A DNA stretch of 64,000 bases from XN24 sp964462675 (GTDB lineage Bacteria > Pseudomonadota > Gammaproteobacteria > Steroidobacterales > XN24). A program made the position numbers and the translations under genes. This document shows, one piece after another, positions 26,867-33,594 of this stretch. The first letter of the stretch is position 1; each line of letters opens with the position of its first letter. The notes beneath the pieces are model-generated. The model did no database searches and was not told the origin of the DNA. It saw only the letters and a program-made list of their open reading frames with translations. The stretch covers positions 37,941-101,940 of the forward strand of contig CAYWYS010000008.1 of NCBI GenBank assembly GCA_964462675.1, written 5' to 3'.

Positions 26867-27151
26867 ATGGATGACCGTAATCCCATGTACAGCTGCCGCC
26901 AGGTTCATGATCACGCCAGTAGGCTCGTCGATGGCGAGCTCACCGTCAGGCAGACGATCGCGCTCCGGGTCCACCTGGCGTTGTGCCGCTCCTGCCGTCG
27001 CTTCGTGCGGCAGTTCCGGCTGCTGTCCCGCCTGCTCCGGCGCGACGGGCAGGCAACGCAGATTCCACCAGTCGACGTCGAGAAGTGCCTGGCGGAAATA
27101 CCTTTCGACGATCCGGAAACGGTCCGCGCACCAACGCGCGACCGGCCGTGA
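26867..27151 (+). CDS. Zinc-finger anti-sigma-like protein 2
   Basis: 94 residues from ATG 26867 (ATG 26885 aligns better with the start of the first copy). It repeats the first protein's layout: SCRQV with C10, VDGELT, then H36, C40 and C43 (RVHLALCRSCRRFV). There is no membrane segment. A tandem pair of soluble ZAS proteins behind one ECF gene is unusual. The second may be a duplicated regulator, a metal buffer or part of HvfA maturation. It has its own predicted promoter at 26787. Confidence 0.8.
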   Translation: MDDRNPMYSCRQVHDHASRLVDGELTVRQTIALRVHLALCRSCRRFVRQFRLLSRLLRRDGQATQIPPVDVEKCLAEIPFDDPETVRAPTRDRP

Positions 27152-27227
27152 AACCCACCACCCGGCGTTCCAACCTGGCCCGCCGGATCATTTCGAAAAC
27201 CCAAGAGCAAACCGAGGAGAGACGACC

Positions 27228-27542
27228 ATGACCAAGACGAGCATCAAGACTTCCGCCCTGTTGAGCGCCGCCCTGGTGGCGTCGCTGGGCCTGAGCCATG
27301 CCGCCAACGCCAGCGCCGGCGGCTCGATATTCACCGCGACCGATCTCGGCCAGGGCTACATGGCCATGGCCGGCGAAGGCAAGTGCGGCGAAGGCAAGTG
27401 CGGCGGCGACAAGAAGGGCGAAGAGGGCAAGTGCGGCGAAGGCAAGTGCGGCGGCGACGCCGGCGACAAGGACAAGAAGGCCGGCGAAGGCAAGTGCGGC
27501 GAGGGCAAGTGCGGCGGCGACAAGAAGAGCGGCAGCGCCTGA
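27228..27542 (+). CDS. hvfA: HvfA-type copper RiPP precursor with EGKCG repeats
   Basis: 104 residues from ATG 27228, with GAGGAG about 9 bases upstream. An N-terminal signal peptide of about 30 residues (cleavage near ANA-SA) is followed by a short spacer (GGSIFTATDLGQGYMAMAG). The core has six EGKCG motifs in three tandem pairs, separated by Asp/Lys-rich spacers. The six cysteines are at 53, 58, 69, 74, 90 and 95. EGKCG-repeat exported peptides are the substrates of HvfB/HvfC, which turn the Cys residues into copper-binding oxazolone/thioamide groups. Unlike the usual A-B-C order, here the precursor comes last, behind the sigma and anti-sigma genes. A metallothionein is the alternative, but the MNIO context argues against it. 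Confidence 0.92.
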   Translation: MTKTSIKTSALLSAALVASLGLSHAANASAGGSIFTATDLGQGYMAMAGEGKCGEGKCGGDKKGEEGKCGEGKCGGDAGDKDKKAGEGKCGEGKCGGDKKSGSA

Positions 27543-27559
27543 TCAATGGTGCAGGAAGA

Positions 27560-27604
27560 GGCCGCCGCGGGGATGACCTCCCCAAGCCCCACCCCGCGGC
27601 GGCC
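27560..27604 (+). terminator. GC-rich hairpin after hvfA (possible attenuator)
   Basis: Arms 27560-27572 and 27592-27604 pair perfectly over 13 bp (GGCCGCCGCGGGG and its complement), with a 19-base loop and no T-tract. Located 18 bases after the hvfA stop, it could protect the hvfA transcript or partly stop read-through into downstream genes, as is common behind small abundant precursors. Confidence 0.55.
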
Positions 27605-27638
27605 GATTCCATGGCACCTCCAGAGCACGCAGTGACAG

Positions 27639-27815
27639 CTACACCTGGTAGCCACTGACCTCTTCCGCACTGTGCTCCACGCCGAGCCCGAGTGCAATCC
27701 GGTTGACGAAATTGAAACAGGCGACGATCAGATTGGCCAGCAGGATGTCCTCATCGCCCAAGCCCAGGTGGCGCAGCGCGGCCACGTCCTCGCTGATCAC
27801 CTCGGCGATAGACAT
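27639..27815 (-). pseudogene. Fragment of a carboxymuconolactone decarboxylase/AhpD-like gene
   Basis: The reverse strand encodes 58 residues. Its last 40 (LADENILL-like LGDEDILLANLIVACFNFVN, then RIALGLGV and a terminal SGYQV) match the C-terminus of the intact protein at 55816-56373 closely. The N-terminal two-thirds, including the CxxC catalytic part, is absent. The fragment's first codon overlaps the first codon of the cupredoxin-like gene on the other strand, so the upstream portion was lost at that junction. Confidence 0.75.
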
Positions 27816-28185
27816 GTTCAATCGCGTTGCCCGGATTTTCGCGGGCTTGATACTTGCAACCGCCCTCGCCGGCCAGGTGCATGCCGCCCCGCCGCAGACT
27901 GTCGACGGCGTCACGCGCATTCACCTCGAGCAGCACAACGGCTACTTCTCTGCTCAGGAAACTCTCGCCGGCCTGAAACCGGGCAGCTACGAATTCGTGG
28001 TCAAGAACGAGGCCGGCAAGCTGGCCGGATTCCAGCTGACGGATGGCAGCGGCAACGCGCTCGACATGTTCCCGCTCGAGCCAGGCGAGACTCGCAGCAC
28101 CCGTGTCGAGATCAACGAGAGCGGCTTCCGTTATCGCTGCCCGATCAATCCCACGCCCTGGTACGAGGTCGGCGTCAGCCGCTAG
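27814..28185 (+). CDS. Exported cupredoxin-like protein
   Basis: 123 residues from ATG 27814, with a signal peptide ending at VHA (about residue 24). The remainder is a beta-sandwich-like sequence with SYEFVVKNEAGKLAGFQLTD and a C-terminal GFRYRCPINPTPWY around C109. H37, H41 and M85 are other possible ligands, but the classic type-1 copper pattern C-x-x-H-x-x-M is not present. So it may be a cupredoxin-fold protein with altered or no copper. It lies inside the hvf copper cluster, 272 bases after hvfA. Its start is close to a gene fragment on the other strand. Confidence 0.6.
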   Translation: MFNRVARIFAGLILATALAGQVHAAPPQTVDGVTRIHLEQHNGYFSAQETLAGLKPGSYEFVVKNEAGKLAGFQLTDGSGNALDMFPLEPGETRSTRVEINESGFRYRCPINPTPWYEVGVSR

Positions 28186-28214
28186 TCAATGGCAATAACA
28201 GGAGGAAGTTTCAC

Positions 28215-28573
28215 ATGACCAAGTTCACGATTCACTCCCTGCAGACTGCGCCAGCAGCCGCCCAGCCGCTGCTTCGCGGCGCCCAGGCCAAGCTGGGCTT
28301 CGTGCCGAACTTGTACGCGGGCCTTGCCGAGTCGCCGGCCACGCTGAGTGCCTACCTGCAGCTTTCGGAGCGGGTCGCGGAAACGTCGCTGACGCCCGTC
28401 GAGGTGCGCCACTCGATGCTTTCCTTGCCGCGGGCTACGGACGCCAGCAGGTGCTCGAGGTGCTGCTGGTCGTTGCCATGAAGACCCTCAGCAACTACGC
28501 GAATCACTTGCTCGACACCCCGGTTGACGCCGCCTTCCGCGGCGAAAGCTGGCAACCGGCCAGCGCCGCCTGA
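28215..28573 (+). pseudogene. AhpD-family (CMD) peroxidase-like gene with internal deletion
   Basis: ATG 28215 follows AGGAGGA closely. The first 65 residues (GFVPNLYAGLAESPATLSAY) match the N-terminus of the intact protein at 57445-57984. From about 28425 the match continues in another frame (VLEVLLVVAMKTLSNYANHL). About 70 codons are missing, including the CxxC catalytic segment present in the intact copy. The result is a frameshift and early stop near 28481. Non-functional as an AhpD enzyme. Confidence 0.85.
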
Positions 28574-28589
28574 GCGTGGTCACAACACC

Positions 28590-28619
28590 GGGCCGCCGGG
28601 GCTTTCACCCCGGCGGTCC
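28590..28619. other. GC-rich hairpin before hvfX
   Basis: Arms 28590-28601 and 28608-28619 pair over 12 positions with one mismatch and a CTTTCA loop; no T-tract. It lies between the broken AhpD gene and the HvfX gene and could be a weak terminator or an mRNA stabiliser. Confidence 0.45.
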
Positions 28620-28641
28620 GGCTGATACTGGAGACTGAAGA

Positions 28642-29310
28642 ATGGACAGCATCAAGGCAATCGGCGGGGCCGTGTGGACCCAGCTCACGGCGCGCCTCGA
28701 GGGGATCGGCGCCTGGCTGGCGCCGCTCGGGCTGCGCCTCATCATGGCCTGGGAGTTCGGCGAGGCCGGTTTCGAAAAACTGCGCGGCGAAAACTGGTTC
28801 AGCCACATCCACGACAAGTTCCCGTTCCCGTTCAGCGTGGTGCCGGCAGAGCTCAGCTGGTTTATCGCCACCTGGTTCGAGATCATCGGCGCGTTTGCGC
28901 TGCTGCTCGGGCTGTTCACGCGTTTCTTTGCCTTCTCGCTGCTGATCCTGACCTTCGTCGCCACGGCCGCAGTGCACTGGCCGGACAGCTGGACCTCACT
29001 GGCTGCACTTTGGGAAGGCTATGCGATCACCGACCAGGGCGCGGGCAACTTCAAGCTGCCGCTGCTGTTCGCGCTGATGTTGCTGCCGCTGGTGCTGCAG
29101 GGTGCCGGCAAGCTGAGCCTCGACCACTTGTTCGGCCGCCTGCTGCCGGCCCCGGGCGCTCCCCGCGCCGACCTGCTGGCCTGGTCACTGGCGGCATTTG
29201 CGTTCGGCCTGCCGATCGCCACGCTGTTCCCGGTGCTGGGCATCGCGCTGGTGGCCGTCGGCGCAGTGGGCGTCGTGCTTGGCCGGAAACAGCTCGTGGC
29301 AAGGGCCTGA
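28642..29310 (+). CDS. hvfX: DoxX-family membrane protein, HvfX-like
   Basis: 222 residues with four to five membrane helices. The DoxX core (LGLRLIMAWEFGEAGFEKLR, about 36-55) and FIATWFEIIGAFALLLGLFT (about 82-101) are clear, then an extra C-terminal pair of helices. DoxX-type proteins named HvfX are a regular fourth member of copper-RiPP clusters and are thought to supply copper or electrons for maturation at the inner membrane. It has a good start 17 bases after a Leu-rich hairpin region, and no frame problems. Confidence 0.85.
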   Translation: MDSIKAIGGAVWTQLTARLEGIGAWLAPLGLRLIMAWEFGEAGFEKLRGENWFSHIHDKFPFPFSVVPAELSWFIATWFEIIGAFALLLGLFTRFFAFSLLILTFVATAAVHWPDSWTSLAALWEGYAITDQGAGNFKLPLLFALMLLPLVLQGAGKLSLDHLFGRLLPAPGAPRADLLAWSLAAFAFGLPIATLFPVLGIALVAVGAVGVVLGRKQLVARA

Positions 29311-29341
29311 GCGGCTGATACCAGCCATCGGAGGACCAGCG

Positions 29342-29764
29342 ATGTTAGCGAAGATCCTGTTGACCATCGGCATCCTGGTTTACGCGGTGGCGGTGCCGCT
29401 GCTCGAGATCAACGTCACGCACGTGTTCAATCCGGAGTGGCCGCCGCATGCGCGCCTGCACGAAGTCTGGCAGCTGGCCAGCAATTCGATGCTGGGCGTG
29501 CTGGCGCTGTGGCTCACCTGGCAGAGGCACCAGGTCCTGCTGCCTGCGCTCCATGCAACCACGGTGATGGGTGGTTTCCTGTTCGCCTGGCTGGCCAGCG
29601 ACTGGTATGGCGGATCGATGGCGCTCAGCGCGACCACTCCGGAGCGCACGCTGCTCGGCATCAACATCGGCGCCGTCGGCGCGCTGCTGGTGCTCGCCAC
29701 GGCGGCCGCGGCGGTGATCATCAAGGGCCCGTGTAACAAGCGCGCCGGACGCGCGTCTACGTGA
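29342..29764 (+). CDS. Four-helix membrane protein of unknown function
   Basis: 140 residues with four predicted membrane helices (about 3-22, 48-64, 74-92, 103-126) and conserved-looking loops NVTHVFNPEWPPHARLHEVW and DWYGGSMALSATTPERTLLG. I do not know a named family. A degenerate relative is at 59889-60200. It follows hvfX by 31 bases in the copper-RiPP operon. Predicted ECF promoter P3 overlaps its last codons. Confidence 0.75.
   Translation: MLAKILLTIGILVYAVAVPLLEINVTHVFNPEWPPHARLHEVWQLASNSMLGVLALWLTWQRHQVLLPALHATTVMGGFLFAWLASDWYGGSMALSATTPERTLLGINIGAVGALLVLATAAAAVIIKGPCNKRAGRAST
29732..29759 (+). promoter_or_regulatory. Predicted ECF promoter P3 upstream of thioredoxin/ccdA
   Basis: TGTAAC at 29732-29737 and CGTCTA at 29754-29759, spacer 16. 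It lies within the 3' end of the four-helix protein gene, 37 bases before the thioredoxin-like start. Confidence 0.7.
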
Positions 29765-29796
29765 CAGGGCAGTTTTCCAGCCAGGGAGTGACGTGC

Positions 29797-30189
29797 ATGA
29801 AACAATTACGCAACGTGGTCGTAGCGGTGGCGCTAGGACTGGCCGTCGCGGGTTTGGCCGCAGCCGAGGCCAACCCGTATACCGACGAGGCCTTCGATGC
29901 AGCGCAGGCCGAACAGCGACCGGTGCTGATCGATGTCTACGCCACCTGGTGCCCGACCTGCCGCAGGCAGGCACAAATCCTGGCCGGCCTGCTTGAGGAA
30001 GCGGAGTTTGAGGAGTTGCTCGTGCTCAAGGTGGACTGGGATGCCCAGAAAGAGATCGCGCAACGGTTCGGCGCACCCCGGCAGAGCACCCTGATCGCGT
30101 TTCGAGGCACCGAGGAGCGCGGACGCTCCGTCGCGGACACGCGCAAGGAAAGCATACGGGAGCTGCTCCTGGAGGCAGTCCGGGACTGA
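29797..30189 (+). CDS. Exported thioredoxin-like protein
   Basis: 130 residues from ATG 29797, with GGGAG about 9 bases upstream. A signal peptide (about 1-25) precedes a thioredoxin fold with the active site WCPTC (C52, C55). The C-terminal half carries the cis-Pro region (FGAPRQSTLIAF). It resembles the C-terminal domain of DsbD. With the CcdA-type membrane protein that starts on the base after its stop, it would form a two-gene DsbD equivalent that passes electrons to periplasmic thiols. In this operon a likely client is the reduced-Cys HvfA precursor. Confidence 0.9.
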   Translation: MKQLRNVVVAVALGLAVAGLAAAEANPYTDEAFDAAQAEQRPVLIDVYATWCPTCRRQAQILAGLLEEAEFEELLVLKVDWDAQKEIAQRFGAPRQSTLIAFRGTEERGRSVADTRKESIRELLLEAVRD

Positions 30190-30918
30190 ATGGACATCGG
30201 GCTCGTAACCCTCGGGCTGGCCGCCTTGGCCGGCTTGCTGACCGTGCTGAACCCCTGCGTGCTGCCGATCTTGCCAATCGTTCTCGGGGCAGCCACGGCG
30301 AGTTCGCGCAGCGGGCTGTTCACGCTGGCGGCGGGCATGGCGCTGGCATTCGCCGTAACCGGCACCTTGCTTGCATCGTCGGGGCAGCTGCTGGGAATGG
30401 ACGGGGACACACTGCGCATGGCCGCGGCGGCCCTGATGCTCAGCGCCGGCCTCCTGCTGGTCAGCGCGCGCCTGCAGGGATGGTTTTCGCGGGCAACGGC
30501 AAGCCTGCCGGGCCTCGGTGACGCCGCCATCGGCCGGCTGGATCCGGACCGTCCCGGGCACCAGTTCGCGACGGGCGCCTTGCTCGGGCTGGTGTGGACG
30601 CCCTGCGTCGGTCCGACGCTGGGCGCCGCCATCGCGCTGGCCTCGCTGGGCCAGGCGCTCCCGCAGGTTGCGCTCGTCATGTCGGTATTCGCGCTGGCCG
30701 CCGTCATTCCTCTCGTCGTTGTGGGGCTCGCCTCGCGGGCGGGCTTCGCCCGGCGCAGGGAGGGCGCGCTGCGATTCGGATCGGCGGGGAAGTCGCTGAT
30801 GGGATGGGGACTGCTGGCGATCGGCCTGCTGGTACTCACCGGCGGCGACAAGTGGCTCGAAACCTTGCTGCTGGATCACGCCCCGGATTTCCTGATCGAG
30901 CTGACCACTCGCTTCTGA
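30190..30918 (+). CDS. CcdA/DsbD-type transmembrane thiol transporter
   Basis: 242 residues with six predicted membrane helices. The two redox-cysteine motifs of the family are LNPCVLP (C23) and WTPCVGP (about residue 138). It starts immediately after the thioredoxin stop codon. Such proteins carry reducing equivalents from cytoplasmic thioredoxin to the periplasm. It closes the copper-RiPP operon. Confidence 0.9.
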   Translation: MDIGLVTLGLAALAGLLTVLNPCVLPILPIVLGAATASSRSGLFTLAAGMALAFAVTGTLLASSGQLLGMDGDTLRMAAAALMLSAGLLLVSARLQGWFSRATASLPGLGDAAIGRLDPDRPGHQFATGALLGLVWTPCVGPTLGAAIALASLGQALPQVALVMSVFALAAVIPLVVVGLASRAGFARRREGALRFGSAGKSLMGWGLLAIGLLVLTGGDKWLETLLLDHAPDFLIELTTRF

Positions 30919-31194
30919 CCCGGCAGAGCAGGCCACTGGGGCACGACTATTGAGAGCTTCGCGCAGCTACCTGGCCGTCATTCTGCCGGGCCCGCTGGGA
31001 AGTCTGGCCCGGCGCGGTGCGCCGGTTATTGATGGCCGGCTATTCGGCGCTGGCGCTGGAGATCGATCCGGACACCCTGGAGCCGCTGCCCGGGCCGCTC
31101 GCGCAGGACAGCAGCGAAACAGGGCCGAGGCTGCCCGGGCTCCGCTATGCGACCGGCGACTGAAAGAACGGATCAGTCGTTGAAAGGAAATAGC

Positions 31195-31667
31195 GTGGCG
31201 AACTCAGCTGCAGAAAATGGAGTCCATTTCCGGCCCGCCAGGAGCGAGGATCTGCCCGCTATCGTGCAAATGCTCGCGGATGACCCCCTTGGATCAAAGC
31301 GTGAAGACAATTCGGGCCAGTTGGCTCCTTGCTATCAAGCCGCATTCCAAGCCATCGATGCGGACCCGAATAATGAGCTCATTGTCGGGGTGCATGACGA
31401 CCAGCTCGTCGCCGTATTGCAAATTACTTTCATACCCAATCTTAGCCACCAGGGAGGGTGGCGCGCGCGCTTGTCGAAGGGGGCCGAGTCTTGAGCTCGT
31501 TTAGGTCGTCGGGCATTGGTCGCTCACTGCTGGCCGAGGCAATCAGCCGTGCCCGCCAGAGGGGCTGCATCATGGGCCAGCTGACGACCGACAAGTCGAG
31601 GCCGGAGGCCCTGCGCTTCTATGCGAAACTCGGCTTCGTGGCATCTCACGAGGGAATGAAACTCTAG
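31195..31667 (+). pseudogene. Frameshifted GNAT acetyltransferase
   Basis: GTG 31195 has AAGGA 7-8 bases upstream. The first part (FRPARSEDLPAIVQMLADDP, then VLQITFIPNLSHQGGW) and the second part from about 31465 in another frame (SSGIGRSLLAEAISRARQRG, then YAKLGFVASHEGMKL) make one normal GNAT of about 155 residues. The break coincides with a GCGCGCGCGC run at about 31461. Removing one GC unit restores the frame, which points to dinucleotide slippage, either real or in the assembly. Confidence 0.85.
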
Positions 31668-31710
31668 CTGTGAATTGGCGATGCGGCGCCCTTGGTGGCG
31701 CCAAAGAGAA

Positions 31711-31923
31711 TCAGCCCTTCACGGCCAGCGATCGCCGGTACTCATCCACCGGCATGCCCCCGATGCCCCAGTCCTCGGTGGCGACCTCGTCGATCACGAC
31801 GAAAGTCGTCGCAGGATTCTTGTCCAGCACTTGGACGAGCAGCTCCGTCACTCCCTTGATGAGCCGGGCTTTCTGATCCGGCGTGACGCCTTCGCGGGTG
31901 ATCTTGATGTTGACGTAAGGCAT
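31711..31923 (-). CDS. 4-oxalocrotonate tautomerase-like protein
   Basis: 70 residues from ATG 31923, beginning MPYVNIKITREG so that Pro2 is the catalytic base of the tautomerase superfamily. The C-terminal IGGMPVDEYRRS is typical of the longer 4-OT-like members. It starts 1 base after the stop of the gene before it, so it is in an operon with the SnoaL-like and GST genes. Confidence 0.9.
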   Translation of the reverse strand: MPYVNIKITREGVTPDQKARLIKGVTELLVQVLDKNPATTFVVIDEVATEDWGIGGMPVDEYRRSLAVKG

Positions 31924-31924
31924 G

Positions 31925-32305
31925 TTAGTCCTTCGACATTTCAATGATCTGAAACACCTTTGCGACGATCTGCCATCGGCCATCGACACGCAGCAGGGAC
32001 AGGAAATCCACACAATCCCGGTTGCCGATCGAACATCGCACCTTGGCGGCAGCCGTATTGTCGCCGGCAACTTCAATGCGATCGATCTGATCACGGCGCC
32101 GCTCACCGCGCGCTGCCGGCGACTGCCGCGCCGCCACCACCGCCGAGTACTCATCCATGCTTCGAAACAGCGGTGGCGATTCATCGGCGGTCGCATAGAT
32201 TGCGTACGGGTGGAAGACGCGCCGCAACCTGTCGGTGTCGCTAAAATGAAGTGCACCGAAGTAATCGGCGAGCACCTCGGTGATTTCCTGCAGGGCCGCG
32301 CTCAC
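31925..32305 (-). CDS. NTF2/SnoaL-like (lumazine-binding type) protein
   Basis: 126 residues from GTG 32305. The cone-shaped NTF2-like fold is suggested by ALQEITEVLADYFGALHFSD, LRRVFHPYAIYAT and FLSLLRVDGRWQIVAKVFQI near the end. Many such proteins carry a nuclear transport factor 2-like domain with no known substrate. Its start overlaps the GST stop by 4 bases. Confidence 0.8.
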   Translation of the reverse strand: MSAALQEITEVLADYFGALHFSDTDRLRRVFHPYAIYATADESPPLFRSMDEYSAVVAARQSPAARGERRRDQIDRIEVAGDNTAAAKVRCSIGNRDCVDFLSLLRVDGRWQIVAKVFQIIEMSKD

Positions 32306-32931
32306 GCTGCCGTTTCCGTGCTGATCAGCCCCTCCTCGGCCAAAGCAGCGCGAACTGCCGGGCGCTGCGAGATCCGCTCGACGTAGGCCGCCAGGGCCGG
32401 CCACGCCGCGAGATCCATGCCAATGTGAGCAGTCCAGCTGAGCACCACGAACAGATAGGCGTCGGCCACCGAAAAGTGGCCGCCAAGAGCGTATTCCCTG
32501 CCATCCGCAAACTCGAGCTCGACGTTGTCGAGGCGCCGCGCCAGCGTGGCGTCCGCGCGTGTCTTCGCCTCGCCCTCCGGGGCTCTTGCTGAGAAATACG
32601 GGCCAAAGGCCTTGTGCAGCTCCGAGGAAGTGAAATTCATCCACTCCTGCAATCGAGCCCGGGACAAGGTGGCCGGCGCAGGCGCAAGGCCCGCTTCAGG
32701 ATGAAGATCGGCCAGGTACTGCAGGATGGCCGGGTTCTCCGTGAGGACGACACCAGGCTCGAGCTCGAGCGCAGGCACATAGCCCTTCGGGTTGATGGTG
32801 CGGTAGTCGGAGCCGTGCTCGGTCAGGCCGGCCGCAGTGTCAACCCGGACGGATTCAAACGTCTCGCCGAGTTCCTTGAGGACGATTCGGGCTGCGAGGG
32901 AGCAGGCTCCGGGCTTGTAATACAATCGCAT
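32302..32931 (-). CDS. Glutathione S-transferase
   Basis: 209 residues. The N-terminal thioredoxin-like domain starts MRLYYKPGACSLAARIVLKE (Ser/Cys of CSLA at the active site, as in beta-class GSTs). NPKGYVPALELEPG with its cis-Pro and TENPAILQYLADLHP follow. The helical C-terminal domain has the FSVADAYLFVVL N-capping motif. A cytoplasmic detoxification role is expected. It heads a three-gene operon with the SnoaL-like and tautomerase genes. Confidence 0.93.
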   Translation of the reverse strand: MRLYYKPGACSLAARIVLKELGETFESVRVDTAAGLTEHGSDYRTINPKGYVPALELEPGVVLTENPAILQYLADLHPEAGLAPAPATLSRARLQEWMNFTSSELHKAFGPYFSARAPEGEAKTRADATLARRLDNVELEFADGREYALGGHFSVADAYLFVVLSWTAHIGMDLAAWPALAAYVERISQRPAVRAALAEEGLISTETAA

Positions 32932-32985
32932 AGTCGCATTCTCCGGTGATAAAACAAAAGAAATTGAGTCGCGGCGTCATGGCGG

Positions 32986-33444
32986 TCAATTCGCCGCATC
33001 GATGATGCGGAACGCCGCCTCGAGGTAGGGGCGCGCCAGCAGGGTCACGGCAGGCTCGGCAGTGCCATCATCGAAGCGGTCGATCCGCAAGTAGCCGATC
33101 CGCGAGTCACTCGAGCCTCGCACGACATGCCAGCGGAAGCCCGGGCGTTCCGGCGGCCAGAATGCACGCTCGCGCCTCACGTCGAGTTCCCGCGTCCGGC
33201 CGTCGCATCGTTCCACCGGCATCGTCACTGTGCTGCCCAGGTCACCTTGCAGCGCATCGCGTGGCGTCAGCAGCCGATCACCGGGGCGCAGTCCGCGACG
33301 ATTGGCATCGGAGAGCAGCGCCACCTCCGTCACCGTGAGCCCTCCGAGGGCGAAGTGAATTGGTCCAGTCGAAACGCCGTGGATGTATTTTCCGGCATGG
33401 TATTGCACCCGTATATGCCTGTAAATCCGGCTTTTGTGCCCCAT
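32986..33444 (-). CDS. PDZ-like protein resembling an S41 peptidase fragment
   Basis: 152 residues from ATG 33444, with no signal peptide. The middle has a PDZ-type pattern (LTVTEVALLSDANRRGLRPG, then DRLL and a GSTVTMPVERCDG strand), followed by RIGYLRIDRFDDGTAE, the linker seen between PDZ and protease domains in S41 peptidases. The protease domain itself is missing. It may be a remnant rather than a working gene. It lies downstream of acr3 on the same strand. Confidence 0.4.
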   Translation of the reverse strand: MGHKSRIYRHIRVQYHAGKYIHGVSTGPIHFALGGLTVTEVALLSDANRRGLRPGDRLLTPRDALQGDLGSTVTMPVERCDGRTRELDVRRERAFWPPERPGFRWHVVRGSSDSRIGYLRIDRFDDGTAEPAVTLLARPYLEAAFRIIDAAN

Positions 33445-33594
33445 ATTGATTAAATCGTCAGCTTGGCGCCGGGCGGACGGCGCACGCGCCGCCGTCGGGA
33501 GTCGTGTTGGTTTCCTCGCTCGAGCAACCGACCAGCCACGACCCTGAAATTCTCGGGATCGATCCAGGCTCGAACGCAGGCCGCCGGTCACTTG

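Noticed and set aside
27374..27540. Tandem DNA repeat as a CRISPR or minisatellite
   Set aside because: The periodicity comes from the repeated EGKCG codons of the HvfA coding sequence; there are no CRISPR-like spacers.
27228..27542. Metallothionein instead of HvfA
   Set aside because: The protein has an export signal and regular EGKCG repeats, and the MNIO, DUF2063 and DoxX-type partners are present. This fits a modified RiPP precursor better than a cytoplasmic metallothionein.
30919..31194. Short frames (for example one ending at 31163) between ccdA and the GNAT gene
   Set aside because: They are short, overlap one another in several frames and match nothing I recognise. They might be gene remnants, but the evidence is too thin to annotate.
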